Source: JANQHS01 sp965227315 (GTDB taxonomy: Bacteria; Bacteroidota; Bacteroidia; Cytophagales; CCMP332). From it: 64,000 nucleotides of DNA. The notes beneath the pieces were generated by a model. That model was given only the letters and a program-made list of their open reading frames with translations, did no database searches and had not been told where the DNA came from. The position numbers were made by a program, and so were the translations under genes. The stretch lies in the NCBI GenBank assembly GCA_965227315.1, contig OZ245737.1, forward strand, positions 434,001 to 498,000, given 5' to 3'. Position 1 is the first letter of the stretch. Every line of letters starts with the position of its first letter. Below are positions 45,101 through 51,685 of this stretch, in pieces.

Positions 45101-45267
45101 TCCCTCCTATCGGTTCCCAAATCAACATTGGAATCCTCAGGCTGACCATTCTTCTGCTCTTTTACAGGCAGGTATTCAGGAAATTCCTTATCAGCGTATT
45201 TCAGGAATTCAGGATCCTGGTTAAGCTGCTCGAGCCCCTGCCAGTAAACTTTTTTTCCTTCCTTCAT
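42187..45267 (-). CDS. actB: alternative complex III, ActB molybdopterin-like / iron-sulfur subunit
   Basis: 1026 residues. An unusual N-terminus carries a TAT-like motif DRRDFLKLMGFS followed by a lipobox SLAAC about 60 residues in (TAT-exported, membrane-anchored). The bulk is a molybdopterin-oxidoreductase fold that in ACIII has lost the cofactor. The C-terminal part has four iron-sulfur cluster sites: CTGCSACIVSCNSEN, CQQCNNAPCETVCPV, CIGTRYCANNCPY and CTFCVQR...CAEACPTEA. It passes electrons from ActC to ActA. Lies between actA and actC, 22 nt after actA. Confidence 0.95.
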   Translation of the reverse strand: MKEGKKVYWQGLEQLNQDPEFLKYADKEFPEYLPVKEQKNGQPEDSNVDLGTDRRDFLKLMGFSVAAASLAACEAPVRKAIPYLNKPTDVDPGVANYYASTYSQDGDYCSVLVKTREGRPVYIKGNKMSDVTQGSINSRVIASVLDLYNKDRLTGPKTKGQDSDWKTVDAEINQKISSITNSGGKIALVSKSVTSPSTLNLISEIQEQYPGVEHIQYDVNSNYGIRKGNEMSFGVGFVPAYDFSKAKTIVSINADFLGSWVSPIEYSRQYAQGRKVGKSKKKMSRHFQLESLFTMTGASADYRTKIKPSEEGEVVKALYNMVAAKTGGASVSGGDGSYNNLDQAADELLRSKGKSLVVCGSNDPNIQTLVNGINYMLENYGQTIDPSKGNTSRQGDDRKMVDFANGLSSGEYKGVVFLNCNPVYDHPLGGKIKEGIKKALLSISTAMVSDETAVEVQYNCPSHHFLESWNDSMPRKGSYSLAQPTINPLFNTRQAEESLLRFAGRDDSYYDYVRNYWKENVYNSETSEKSFDLFWDRCLHDGVHEVETPSEEGFDMVPVLIYESMPTAASRISGGAQGMELVIYESHSIGSGEMANNPWLQETPDPISKVCWDNYISISVPDAKEQGINQDDLLTLTASGKSVTLPALIQPGQTAGVLGVAYGYGRTNSGKVGNGIGANVYPMAGTDGYVNYSITNGVSLAKATGKRKLAQTQTHHTYMGRDFVIQETTLNEYKKDAWAGRSFPKISTYDGKTAPKNISLWKGHKYPNHHWGMVVDLNSCTGCSACIVSCNSENNIPVVGRDEVINRREMHWLRVDRYYSSDSDHWQGGEVPSDNPEVVFQPMMCQQCNNAPCETVCPVAATTHSTEGLNQMVYNRCIGTRYCANNCPYKVRRFNWFKYHDNRQFPDNLGMNNDLGKMVLNPDVTVRSRGVMEKCTFCVQRVQEGKLTAKKEGRKVKDGEITTACAEACPTEALVFGDMNDPKSRISEVLSSENKERAFHALEAIRVAPNVSYLTKVRNKEKSNQA

Positions 45268-45289
45268 ATAATCGTCTTCAGATTAGATA

Positions 45290-46597
45290 TTAATAATGAC
45301 ACTTGGAACATTCTAGTCCACCGATATCCTCCACTGTCATCCCCGCATTTTCTCCATTGTGGAACTCCATCAGCTTATCATAGTATTCATTTCCCTCAGC
45401 TTTGACCAGTGTTTCGCGATGGCAGTTCACACACCATCCCATGGTCAAAGGAGAATATTGTTGGATCACTTCCATCTCTTCGACCGGACCATGGCAGGTC
45501 TGGCATTCCAATTCTCCAACCGCAACATGCTGAGAATGATTGAAATAGGCCAGATCAGGAAGATTGTGTACCCTTACCCATTCTATAGGGCGATTCTTCT
45601 CAATGGCTTGATAGATCTTCTGGATCTCCGGCGATGCGACTTTGACAGAATTATGGCAATTCATACAAATGTTCGCTGATGGGATATTGGCGTTTTTACT
45701 CTTGGTAACTCCCGTATGACAATACTGGCATTCGATCTCATACATGCCAGCATGGAGCTTGTGAGAAAAGTTGATCGGTTGAGTAGGCGCATAACCCTGC
45801 TGGATGCCGACCGAATAGAGTCCGTCAATTCCGGATTTCAAAACAAACAGTACGAAGAGCAGCACCACGGTGTTGACAAATGGTTTGGAGCGCAGCATGG
45901 CCACAAGGTTGAAGCCAGGACTGATGTATTCCTTTTCCTCTTCGCTGATATCATCACGGGAATCCACGAAACGCTTCATCAAGCCCATCAGAAGAACCAG
46001 GGCAACGATGATCGAAAGCAGGATCACAATAAGGATGACGATGATCACCATCAGGAATTCTTCGGATACCCCGGTCCCAGCTCCACCGCCTCCGGATCCG
46101 TCTGCTGAAGCAACCGTTTCTTCTGCCTTTTCTACCTCATGAAAAGGATCCGTGCTTTCCGCCACGATAAAAGCATACAGGCCTTCCAACTCATTATCAG
46201 AGAGGAAATCATGATTCGGCATGTACTGCTTATACTGATCGTATAGCTCTTTTGCATGAGCATTTTCCCCACCATCGATAACCTTTTGAGGATATTGAAT
46301 GAAATGGAGCAGTTCTTCTTTGGAAGGCCATCTGGTATGAGCATCCTTTAGTGCCGGGCCTACAACAACAGAATTGAACCTGTGGCATTGGGTACAATTC
46401 TCTTCGTAAACCGTAACTCCTACCTGGATCAACTCATCAGAACCTCCCGCCTCAGGAGCGGCTTCTTCAGTAGTTTCTTCGGCTGCGGGTTCAACATTTT
46501 CATCTTGGGAATGAGCCAGGGTGAAAGACAGCAGTAGTGTAGCGGTTAGAAAAAACTTCCCGAATTTTTCGGAAAGCGTTCGTAATTCAATATACAT
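45290..46597 (-). CDS. actA: alternative complex III, ActA multihaem cytochrome c
   Basis: 435 residues. An N-terminal signal/anchor, then a mono-haem-like domain with CTQCH (about residue 68) and a C-terminal MPNHDFLSDNELEGLYAFI that could supply axial Met. Two membrane helices follow (about 180-207 and 240-258), then five CxxCH sites: CQYCH, CMNCH, CQTCH, CVNCH and CSKCH at the very C-terminus. Six haem motifs in all. ActA is the usually pentahaem electron acceptor of ACIII. It is the first gene of the respiratory operon, with a consensus promoter 26 nt upstream. Confidence 0.93.
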   Translation of the reverse strand: MYIELRTLSEKFGKFFLTATLLLSFTLAHSQDENVEPAAEETTEEAAPEAGGSDELIQVGVTVYEENCTQCHRFNSVVVGPALKDAHTRWPSKEELLHFIQYPQKVIDGGENAHAKELYDQYKQYMPNHDFLSDNELEGLYAFIVAESTDPFHEVEKAEETVASADGSGGGGAGTGVSEEFLMVIIVILIVILLSIIVALVLLMGLMKRFVDSRDDISEEEKEYISPGFNLVAMLRSKPFVNTVVLLFVLFVLKSGIDGLYSVGIQQGYAPTQPINFSHKLHAGMYEIECQYCHTGVTKSKNANIPSANICMNCHNSVKVASPEIQKIYQAIEKNRPIEWVRVHNLPDLAYFNHSQHVAVGELECQTCHGPVEEMEVIQQYSPLTMGWCVNCHRETLVKAEGNEYYDKLMEFHNGENAGMTVEDIGGLECSKCHY

Positions 46598-46622
46598 CGG
46601 CAGTACGATTCTTAAAGCTGCA

Positions 46623-46653
46623 CAAATCTAACTACCGAACCCATATCATCAAA
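46623..46653 (-). promoter_or_regulatory. promoter of the act-cta operon
   Basis: Minus strand: TTTG at 46653-46650, a 19-nt spacer and TAGATTTG at 46630-46623. This equals the Bacteroidota consensus TTTG-N19-21-TAnnTTTG in both elements. Predicted +1 near 46618, giving a leader of about 21 nt before the actA ATG. It is the best promoter in the window and would drive about 18.7 kb. Confidence 0.82.
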
Positions 46654-46874
46654 CAGGCCTTTTACAGGATCGGGTCACGATTGTGGATAACTCCATTTTC
46701 AAACCTTCATTCAGTTGAAATACAAGCACTTAGAATCTAGTAAGCAGGAAAAAATAATGGGTTCAGCAATTAATTTAGAATCATTATAAATAAACAAGAT
46801 GCCCCAGGCAAAATGGGCCTTAATTGAAATGATCAGAACTTTTTGAAAGTGGTTCTCTAATTTTCTTAACAAAA

Positions 46875-46892
46875 ATATACCAATCGGTATAT
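46875..46892. promoter_or_regulatory. probable TetR operator O1
   Basis: ATATACC (46875-46881) and GGTATAT (46886-46892) are perfect 7-bp inverted arms around AATC. It overlaps the region just upstream of the tetR -7 box (46900-46907), so binding would block that promoter. The same site recurs before the hydrolase gene. Confidence 0.82.
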
Positions 46893-46899
46893 TTTGTAT

Positions 46900-46907
46900 T
46901 ATTTTTG
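46900..46907 (+). promoter_or_regulatory. -7 box of the tetR gene
   Basis: TATTTTTG fits TAnnTTTG. With the 5-nt offset, +1 would be about 46912, 3 nt before the ATG at 46915. No TTTG is seen at the -33 distance, where operator O1 lies instead. Confidence 0.6.
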
Positions 46908-46914
46908 CCCCCTC

Positions 46915-47520
46915 ATGGAAACAACCATCTCCAAATCCGAAAGGACCAAACAATTTATTTTGGAAACGGTAGCACCTGTTTTCAGCAAGCATGGATATGC
47001 CGGAACCAGCTTATCCGACCTGACCAAGGCAACAGGCCTGACCAAGGGGGCGATATACGGTCACTTTGAAAACAAGGAACACCTCGCCCTTGCTGCATTT
47101 AATTTCAACCTGAAGATCATACTTGGAAACCTGAATGAATTCGTAGGAAAGTACACTGCTCCTTTGGAGCAATTGAAGGCTGTCAACGAATTCTATCGCC
47201 AATATTATGCCTATGCCTTTGATTTTGGAGGCTGTCCCATCATTACCGGAGGAGTAGACTCCAATCACCAGAACCCCCTGCTCTTTGCCAGGGTCAAGCA
47301 AATGACCATCAAGATCAGGGGAAAGATCGTAGACATTATTCTGAATGGGATTGAAAAAGGTGATATCAGATCCGACATTGATCCCATGGTCTATGCAAAT
47401 AGAATTTTTGCCATGATCGAGGGAAGCCTCTTTTTAGGTGTGCTCACCGAAGATCCCGGATGCATCAATGACATGATGGATCACCTGGATCAGGTCATTG
47501 AAAACGAACTGAAGAAATAA
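46915..47520 (+). CDS. TetR/AcrR-family transcriptional repressor
   Basis: 201 residues from the ATG at 46915; a TTG at 46894 lies inside the promoter and is rejected. The N-terminal helix-turn-helix is canonical: ILETVAPVFSKHGYAGTSLSD, LTKATGLTKGAIYGHFENKEHL. The C-terminal ligand domain (about 60-200) is all-helical and has the GGCPIITGGVDSNHQNP segment found in the TetR_C subfamily of fatty-acid/xenobiotic regulators. It most likely represses itself and the hydrolase 38 nt downstream through the two inverted repeats. Inducer unknown. Confidence 0.93.
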   Translation: METTISKSERTKQFILETVAPVFSKHGYAGTSLSDLTKATGLTKGAIYGHFENKEHLALAAFNFNLKIILGNLNEFVGKYTAPLEQLKAVNEFYRQYYAYAFDFGGCPIITGGVDSNHQNPLLFARVKQMTIKIRGKIVDIILNGIEKGDIRSDIDPMVYANRIFAMIEGSLFLGVLTEDPGCINDMMDHLDQVIENELKK

Positions 47521-47537
47521 AAAAATTTAACCTAAAA

Positions 47538-47553
47538 TATACCAATCGGTATA
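47538..47553. promoter_or_regulatory. probable TetR operator O2
   Basis: TATACC (47538-47543), spacer AATC, GGTATA (47548-47553): the same 16-nt core as O1, 17 nt downstream of the tetR stop and 5 nt before the hydrolase ATG. Two identical copies 660 nt apart flanking one TetR gene support a shared binding site. Confidence 0.8.
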
Positions 47554-47558
47554 AAACT

Positions 47559-48464
47559 ATGAAACCAATTGAATCAATCATTAGAGCATATTTCGGGCTG
47601 ACTTCGGCCTTATTCCCTGAACTTGCGGGTAAGCAGGCATTCAATCTTTTTGTCAAGACCAGGCCCTACAAAAAGAGATTCAGAAAACGGGAAAAGTCTT
47701 TCTATCTCAAGAATCCGGGTTTTCAGATCTCAGGAGCACCGGAGAATAGCTGGGTGTATGAGACCGGAGATCCTACGGGAGAATTGGTTATACTGGTACA
47801 CGGTTGGCATTCCAATGCGGGAAGCATGGCAAGAATAGGTCAACAACTGGCAGAAGGTGGAAAACGAGTTGTGAGCCTGGATCTTCCCGGACATGGCAAA
47901 TCCATGTTAAAAACCTCCAATCTTCTTGAATGCAGAGAGGCTTTAAGGAATCTGATCTACACTCTTGATCCAAAAGGACCATTCTCCATCGTTTCACATT
48001 CATGGGGCTCCGCAGTTACGGCCAACGCACTTCGTCGATCGACATACAAGATCAACAAATGGGTGATGCTCAGTACGCAGAATGACCTCTCGGAGTCCGT
48101 AAAAGTCTTTAAAGAGAGAATCGGGCTCAGCAACAAGGCATACAGAGTGATCGAAAGATATACGGATGATATACTCAAGGAAAGAATGAGCAGCCTGGTC
48201 GTAGAGGAATGGCTCAAAGAGATCGATGTCGACAACCTTTTAATCATTCACGATCGATTTGACAAGGTCATCCCCTATTCCGATTCCCTTGAAATCCACA
48301 AAAAACATCAGCATATCATCCTACAAACCCTCGAGAATGTCGGGCATTACAGGATGTTGAATGATCCGGAGGTACTTGGCCTGATCGAAACAGACCTACA
48401 AAGAGAGTTTGACCTTCAGAAAATAGGATTGAACAACGGGAAAAAAGAAAAGGCTGTAGCCTGA
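47559..48464 (+). CDS. alpha/beta hydrolase
   Basis: 301 residues. LVHGWHSNAGSM gives the oxyanion-hole HGW loop; the nucleophile elbow is SHSWGS (Ser about 147), a variant of GxSxG. An acid region DRFDKVIPYSD and the catalytic His in VGHYRML follow, so the triad is intact. N-terminal 45 residues are basic. No signal peptide, so cytoplasmic. Substrate unknown; control by the neighbouring TetR suggests a hydrophobic or xenobiotic ester or acyl compound. The last residues (QKIGLNNGKKEKAVA) are a loose tail. Confidence 0.87.
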   Translation: MKPIESIIRAYFGLTSALFPELAGKQAFNLFVKTRPYKKRFRKREKSFYLKNPGFQISGAPENSWVYETGDPTGELVILVHGWHSNAGSMARIGQQLAEGGKRVVSLDLPGHGKSMLKTSNLLECREALRNLIYTLDPKGPFSIVSHSWGSAVTANALRRSTYKINKWVMLSTQNDLSESVKVFKERIGLSNKAYRVIERYTDDILKERMSSLVVEEWLKEIDVDNLLIIHDRFDKVIPYSDSLEIHKKHQHIILQTLENVGHYRMLNDPEVLGLIETDLQREFDLQKIGLNNGKKEKAVA

Positions 48465-48483
48465 TCAGATCCCAAAATGAAGC

Positions 48484-48515
48484 AAAGCCCGCCACTTCAG
48501 AAGTGCACGGGCTTT
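48484..48515. terminator. bidirectional terminator between hydrolase and secreted-protein genes
   Basis: AAAGCCCG (48484-48491) pairs with CGGGCTTT (48508-48515); an inner CACTTC/GAAGTG hairpin lies between them. T-runs flank both sides (ends TTTAACTTATT on plus; AAAG before), so it can end transcripts from either direction: the hydrolase from the left and the 101-aa gene from the right. Confidence 0.8.
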
Positions 48516-48521
48516 AACTTA

Positions 48522-48827
48522 TTACTCTTTGTCCTTTTTGAAAACCACCGAATAACCCATGATGAACTTATGTACGGCATGGGAAATGTTGTGTGGAGCG
48601 ATTACCTGAATCTCATATCCCTGATCAGAAACAAAATCCAATGCTTCAGCCAAGGTTGCGAAATCCCTGGCATGAAAAGCATCTTCTGTCGCCTGATCCT
48701 GAGGACAGTCGATCTCAAGGGTCTTTATATCATCCACATAGAAATTCGCCGATAAAAGACAATGTTTGTTTCCGGCAAAAAGTGAGGTGGTCAAAGCACT
48801 GAGCACAATCGTAAGAATAAACTTCAT
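48522..48827 (-). CDS. secreted 101-residue uncharacterised protein
   Basis: Signal peptide MKFILTIVLSALTTSLFAG, mature part of about 82 residues. Two Cys (NKHCLLSANF and IDCPQDQ) could form a disulfide. The rest reads as one alpha/beta domain: DDIKTLEIDCP, TLAEALDFVSDQGYEIQVIAP and HKFIMGYSVVFKK. The last 12 nt before the stop are 7 nt from the terminator stem. No named family recognised. Single-gene transcript on the minus strand. Periplasmic or secreted. Confidence 0.72.
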   Translation of the reverse strand: MKFILTIVLSALTTSLFAGNKHCLLSANFYVDDIKTLEIDCPQDQATEDAFHARDFATLAEALDFVSDQGYEIQVIAPHNISHAVHKFIMGYSVVFKKDKE

Positions 48828-48963
48828 AGTCTAATAGATTTAATCCGTACGAAAATACGAAGCTGAAGAGGAATTATGAACTATGAATTGGGTCTGATCA
48901 CGAAAGTCAGTTGAAGTTAGAAACGAGGACGTGGATCCCAACAATGAAATCGCAGCGATCGGA

Positions 48964-50160
48964 CTATTGGGAAACAACAATAATTCTCTTGGAGATGGCT
49001 TTCCTGTCGGTCTTGAGTTTCAATATATAGACCCCATCGGATACCCTTAACTTAATTCTGCGATCCCGGGAGTCAAATGAGGGATCACTCCAAACACGTT
49101 GTCCGTGTACATCATAGAGTTCTATGCCCCTGATTTCCATTTCAGCCCGGATATTCAACTCACCGGAACTTGGATTGGGAAAAATGTTCACGATCTCTCC
49201 CCCAGCCTCTTTTTCAACTCCGTAAATACCATTCACTTCGATCGGGATCTTATCGGTCGCCCAAAGCTGATCCCTCAACATATTTCTGAAATTGACCGTG
49301 ATACTGTCCTGCGTAAAGCTGCCTGGCCACATCATCAGGCCATAGCGCTCCCCCGGATACAATCTCAACGTGTCCAGTTCCACCTGTGAGGGTAAAACCC
49401 TCCCGTCTGACATAATGGCCTTGACCGTCAATGATGGAGGAAAGATATATTCCTGGATCCCGAAGCCGATATTAAATACCCTGATCAGAATCGGTTCATT
49501 GATACGGGCATCGTAGATAGAGATCGCCGAGTCTTCCCAGATCTGCTGTCTGGACTTCCCGGAAACATGGAAAAAGTCAGGAAAGAAGTTGGTGAAACTT
49601 CCGATGCTCGTGTAATCATCATGCCAGGACTTGTCGATCTCCGCACCAAGCCAGGCATATTCCTTGACATATTTCGGTCCTCCCGGGTACATCTCTTTCT
49701 CACCCCCGGGCCCTGCTACCACCAACATACCATACATCCCCAATTGAACATGCATAACCGAGGTAACATGACAATGGTAGAGGTAATTCCCCGTGTGCGT
49801 CGCGACAAAGGAATACTTGCCTGTTTGGCCTGGTTGAATGAAGAAGGAGGTCGATGGAACTCCGTCATTAGCCTGATCCACATCGAGTCCGTGAAGATGA
49901 ATTGTATGCCCTTCAAAGGAGGTATTGATCACAGTGATCACTACCGTATCTCCTAATTCACAATAGATGGTTGGTGAGGGCAGCAATTTCCGGGAAGTAT
50001 CTGGATAAAGTCGCTGAAAACCCCAAATATTCATGCTGTCTCCGGTGTGCAACAAAGAAATGCCGTCCATGAATGAATCAAAGGTGAACTCACGCTTAAC
50101 CTGCGCCGATACAAAGCCGGAGACCATACAGAATGAGAATATCAAGAACAGCTTCCTCAT
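48964..50160 (-). CDS. multicopper-oxidase-like protein B, T9SS-secreted
   Basis: 398 residues with a signal peptide ending VSAQ. Residues about 60-170 form one cupredoxin domain with ligands HTIHLHGLD and the type 1 set YHCHVTSVMHVQLGMYG (His-Cys-His...His...Met). A second cupredoxin-like domain (about 195-300) keeps the fold (IRVFNIGFGIQEYIFPPSL) but no ligand set is seen. The C-terminus is a T9SS type A sorting domain: NIFPNPSSGELNIRAEM and ISKRIIVVSQ. It is co-translated with gene A (4-nt ATGA overlap). Likely secreted to the cell surface as half of a two-subunit oxidase. Confidence 0.83.
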   Translation of the reverse strand: MRKLFLIFSFCMVSGFVSAQVKREFTFDSFMDGISLLHTGDSMNIWGFQRLYPDTSRKLLPSPTIYCELGDTVVITVINTSFEGHTIHLHGLDVDQANDGVPSTSFFIQPGQTGKYSFVATHTGNYLYHCHVTSVMHVQLGMYGMLVVAGPGGEKEMYPGGPKYVKEYAWLGAEIDKSWHDDYTSIGSFTNFFPDFFHVSGKSRQQIWEDSAISIYDARINEPILIRVFNIGFGIQEYIFPPSLTVKAIMSDGRVLPSQVELDTLRLYPGERYGLMMWPGSFTQDSITVNFRNMLRDQLWATDKIPIEVNGIYGVEKEAGGEIVNIFPNPSSGELNIRAEMEIRGIELYDVHGQRVWSDPSFDSRDRRIKLRVSDGVYILKLKTDRKAISKRIIVVSQ

Positions 50161-51014
50161 GGATCTATGGTAAAGAGAACCAGCATTCCACCCGGGGCAT
50201 TTCCACCAATGGTCGTTGCCACAAGGTTATGATCATGAACAGGAAAAGTACCCTCCTGATGTGGTACAAGCAGGTATATCTGTGATTCCTGCGCTTTGAT
50301 CGGCAAACTATCCTTGATCCAGTCTAATTGCCAGTTATCGATTGATGAGTACACCAACTGGATGTGGTAACCATGGAAATGGATTGAATGGTCCATCAAT
50401 CCCTGGTTTGAAAGGAAAATGTAAATACTGTCTCCCACATTTCCGGAGATCACAGCCGCCGAATCGCTTTGAACTTCAGGATGGCTTTTTTCATTGACAG
50501 TGAAATAATCCGGAGCAAAGTCATCGGGATCAAAAGGCTGCCCGGCCAGGATATTGGCATTCAGGTCGCTTTGGTGCTCCCTCAGAGACCAGAAGAATTC
50601 ATGGTCAAGATCCGGCCAGACGATGATCATTCCCGAAAGTCCGAGAACATCATTATGGTCGTTCTCATCGGCAAATTGATAGATCCCGGAAGTGGAGAAA
50701 TGAACATCCCAGCTTGCGGTATTGCCCGCAGGGATCAATGGAGAGCTTTGACCGCTGCCCCTGATCGTAAAGCTGTGACTTTGGTTGTCATTGTTAAAGA
50801 TCATGAGTCTCAGGGTGTCTTCGGGCAATATTCTATACCTGGCAGCCTCTTTTTCAAAAGCCGCCGATTGATTCGGAGATATGTAAGGAAACATCGGGCC
50901 TCCAAACTCCATTTGAACCATTCCAGAATTGATAAAAAGGGAATCGACAATCAAGTCTCCCTTTGCATGAAAAGCAGAAAAAACCAACACAAGAAAAGGC
51001 AGGAGTCGAATCAC
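50157..51014 (-). CDS. multicopper-oxidase-like protein A (cupredoxin pair)
   Basis: 285 residues with a signal peptide ending FHAKG. The first cupredoxin domain (about 40-130) has SHSFTIRGSG but no copper ligands. The second (about 190-280) has HSIHFHGYHIQLV and VHDHNLVATT...GM: the HxHG pair and HDH where a multicopper oxidase has HCH, so no type 1 Cys is present. Start is GTG at 51014, exactly at the predicted +1. No T9SS tail. It precedes gene B and overlaps it by 4 nt. Together the two carry a full complement of HxH motifs, suggesting a split enzyme. Confidence 0.8.
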   Translation of the reverse strand: MIRLLPFLVLVFSAFHAKGDLIVDSLFINSGMVQMEFGGPMFPYISPNQSAAFEKEAARYRILPEDTLRLMIFNNDNQSHSFTIRGSGQSSPLIPAGNTASWDVHFSTSGIYQFADENDHNDVLGLSGMIIVWPDLDHEFFWSLREHQSDLNANILAGQPFDPDDFAPDYFTVNEKSHPEVQSDSAAVISGNVGDSIYIFLSNQGLMDHSIHFHGYHIQLVYSSIDNWQLDWIKDSLPIKAQESQIYLLVPHQEGTFPVHDHNLVATTIGGNAPGGMLVLFTIDP

Positions 51015-51018
51015 CTCG

Positions 51019-51026
51019 CAAAAATA
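51019..51026 (-). promoter_or_regulatory. -7 box of the multicopper oxidase pair
   Basis: Minus strand TATTTTTG fits TAnnTTTG. The 5-nt offset puts +1 at 51014, the GTG start of gene A, so the mRNA would be leaderless. No clear -33 element was checked. Confidence 0.55.
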
Positions 51027-51154
51027 AGTCTCAGGGCGCTATTGAGAAAAGACTTCAGCTCCCAATGTTAGCTCATGGCATTGGCAGAACTCAGCCACAG
51101 CGAAACAGAAAATCCGGTGGATATCGTTTATTGCGGGAACATAGCCCACTCAAC

Positions 51155-51652
51155 TCATTTTGGTAACTCCCATGGCTCCCAGGTGAATAGCTTGCCAAGC
51201 TTGATGATCATCTGATGCCCGCCCAGAAACAGGAAAGCCACCACAAAGACCAGATCTCCCAGCACAAAATAGTACCATTTGATCGTCAGGCTTCCAATCC
51301 ATTGACCTATGAAAGGCACATAATACGGCAGGGTGAGCGATACAAGCCACAGGACCATCAGGAACAGGGCCAGATTGTACTGGCTCTTGGAAGCCGGATA
51401 CTCTCCTTCCGGCAGGCCGAGCAATCGCTTTGCCCTGTTCTTGACGAACAACACACCCTCCTTTCCCGCCAGGGCTCCTCCCACAATGATGAAGATCTCG
51501 GGCCCGCCGATCATGAAGAAACCGATCAGAGTGGCGGAAACTCCTGAAGAGAAACCAAGAAATGGAACGATCAGTCCGAGAAGGGGAAGCAGAAAGCCGG
51601 CCACCACAAGTCCAATCCCGATCCGGGTTTTGATATTTCCTGAATTCGCCAT
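51155..51652 (-). CDS. membrane protein with a transporter-suffix-like domain
   Basis: 165 residues with four membrane helices: GLVVAGFLLPLLGLIVPFLG, TLIGFFMIGGPEIFIIVGGA, ALFLMVLWLVSLTLPYYVPF and YYFVLGDLVFVVAFLFLGG. The first half, ending ALAGKEGVLFVKN, resembles the short 'transporter suffix' proteins (PFLPLS...GEIFFWIGALLVGKE); the second half is a rough repeat of it, so this could be an internal duplication. It is 33 nt after the hydrolase lipoprotein gene on the same strand. Function unknown; the family label is from memory. Confidence 0.66.
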   Translation of the reverse strand: MANSGNIKTRIGIGLVVAGFLLPLLGLIVPFLGFSSGVSATLIGFFMIGGPEIFIIVGGALAGKEGVLFVKNRAKRLLGLPEGEYPASKSQYNLALFLMVLWLVSLTLPYYVPFIGQWIGSLTIKWYYFVLGDLVFVVAFLFLGGHQMIIKLGKLFTWEPWELPK

Positions 51653-51685
51653 TCCTGCTTTTCAACAGGCCCAAATATTATCTGA

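Larger units (their letters stand above)
46598..46914. other. intergenic region between actA and tetR (317 nt)
   Basis: Holds the act promoter on its left (46623-46653) and the TetR operator and -7 box on its right (46875-46907). The middle, about 46655-46870, is AT-rich with no open frame of note, no hairpin with a U-tract and no tRNA; I see nothing else there. Confidence 0.7.
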
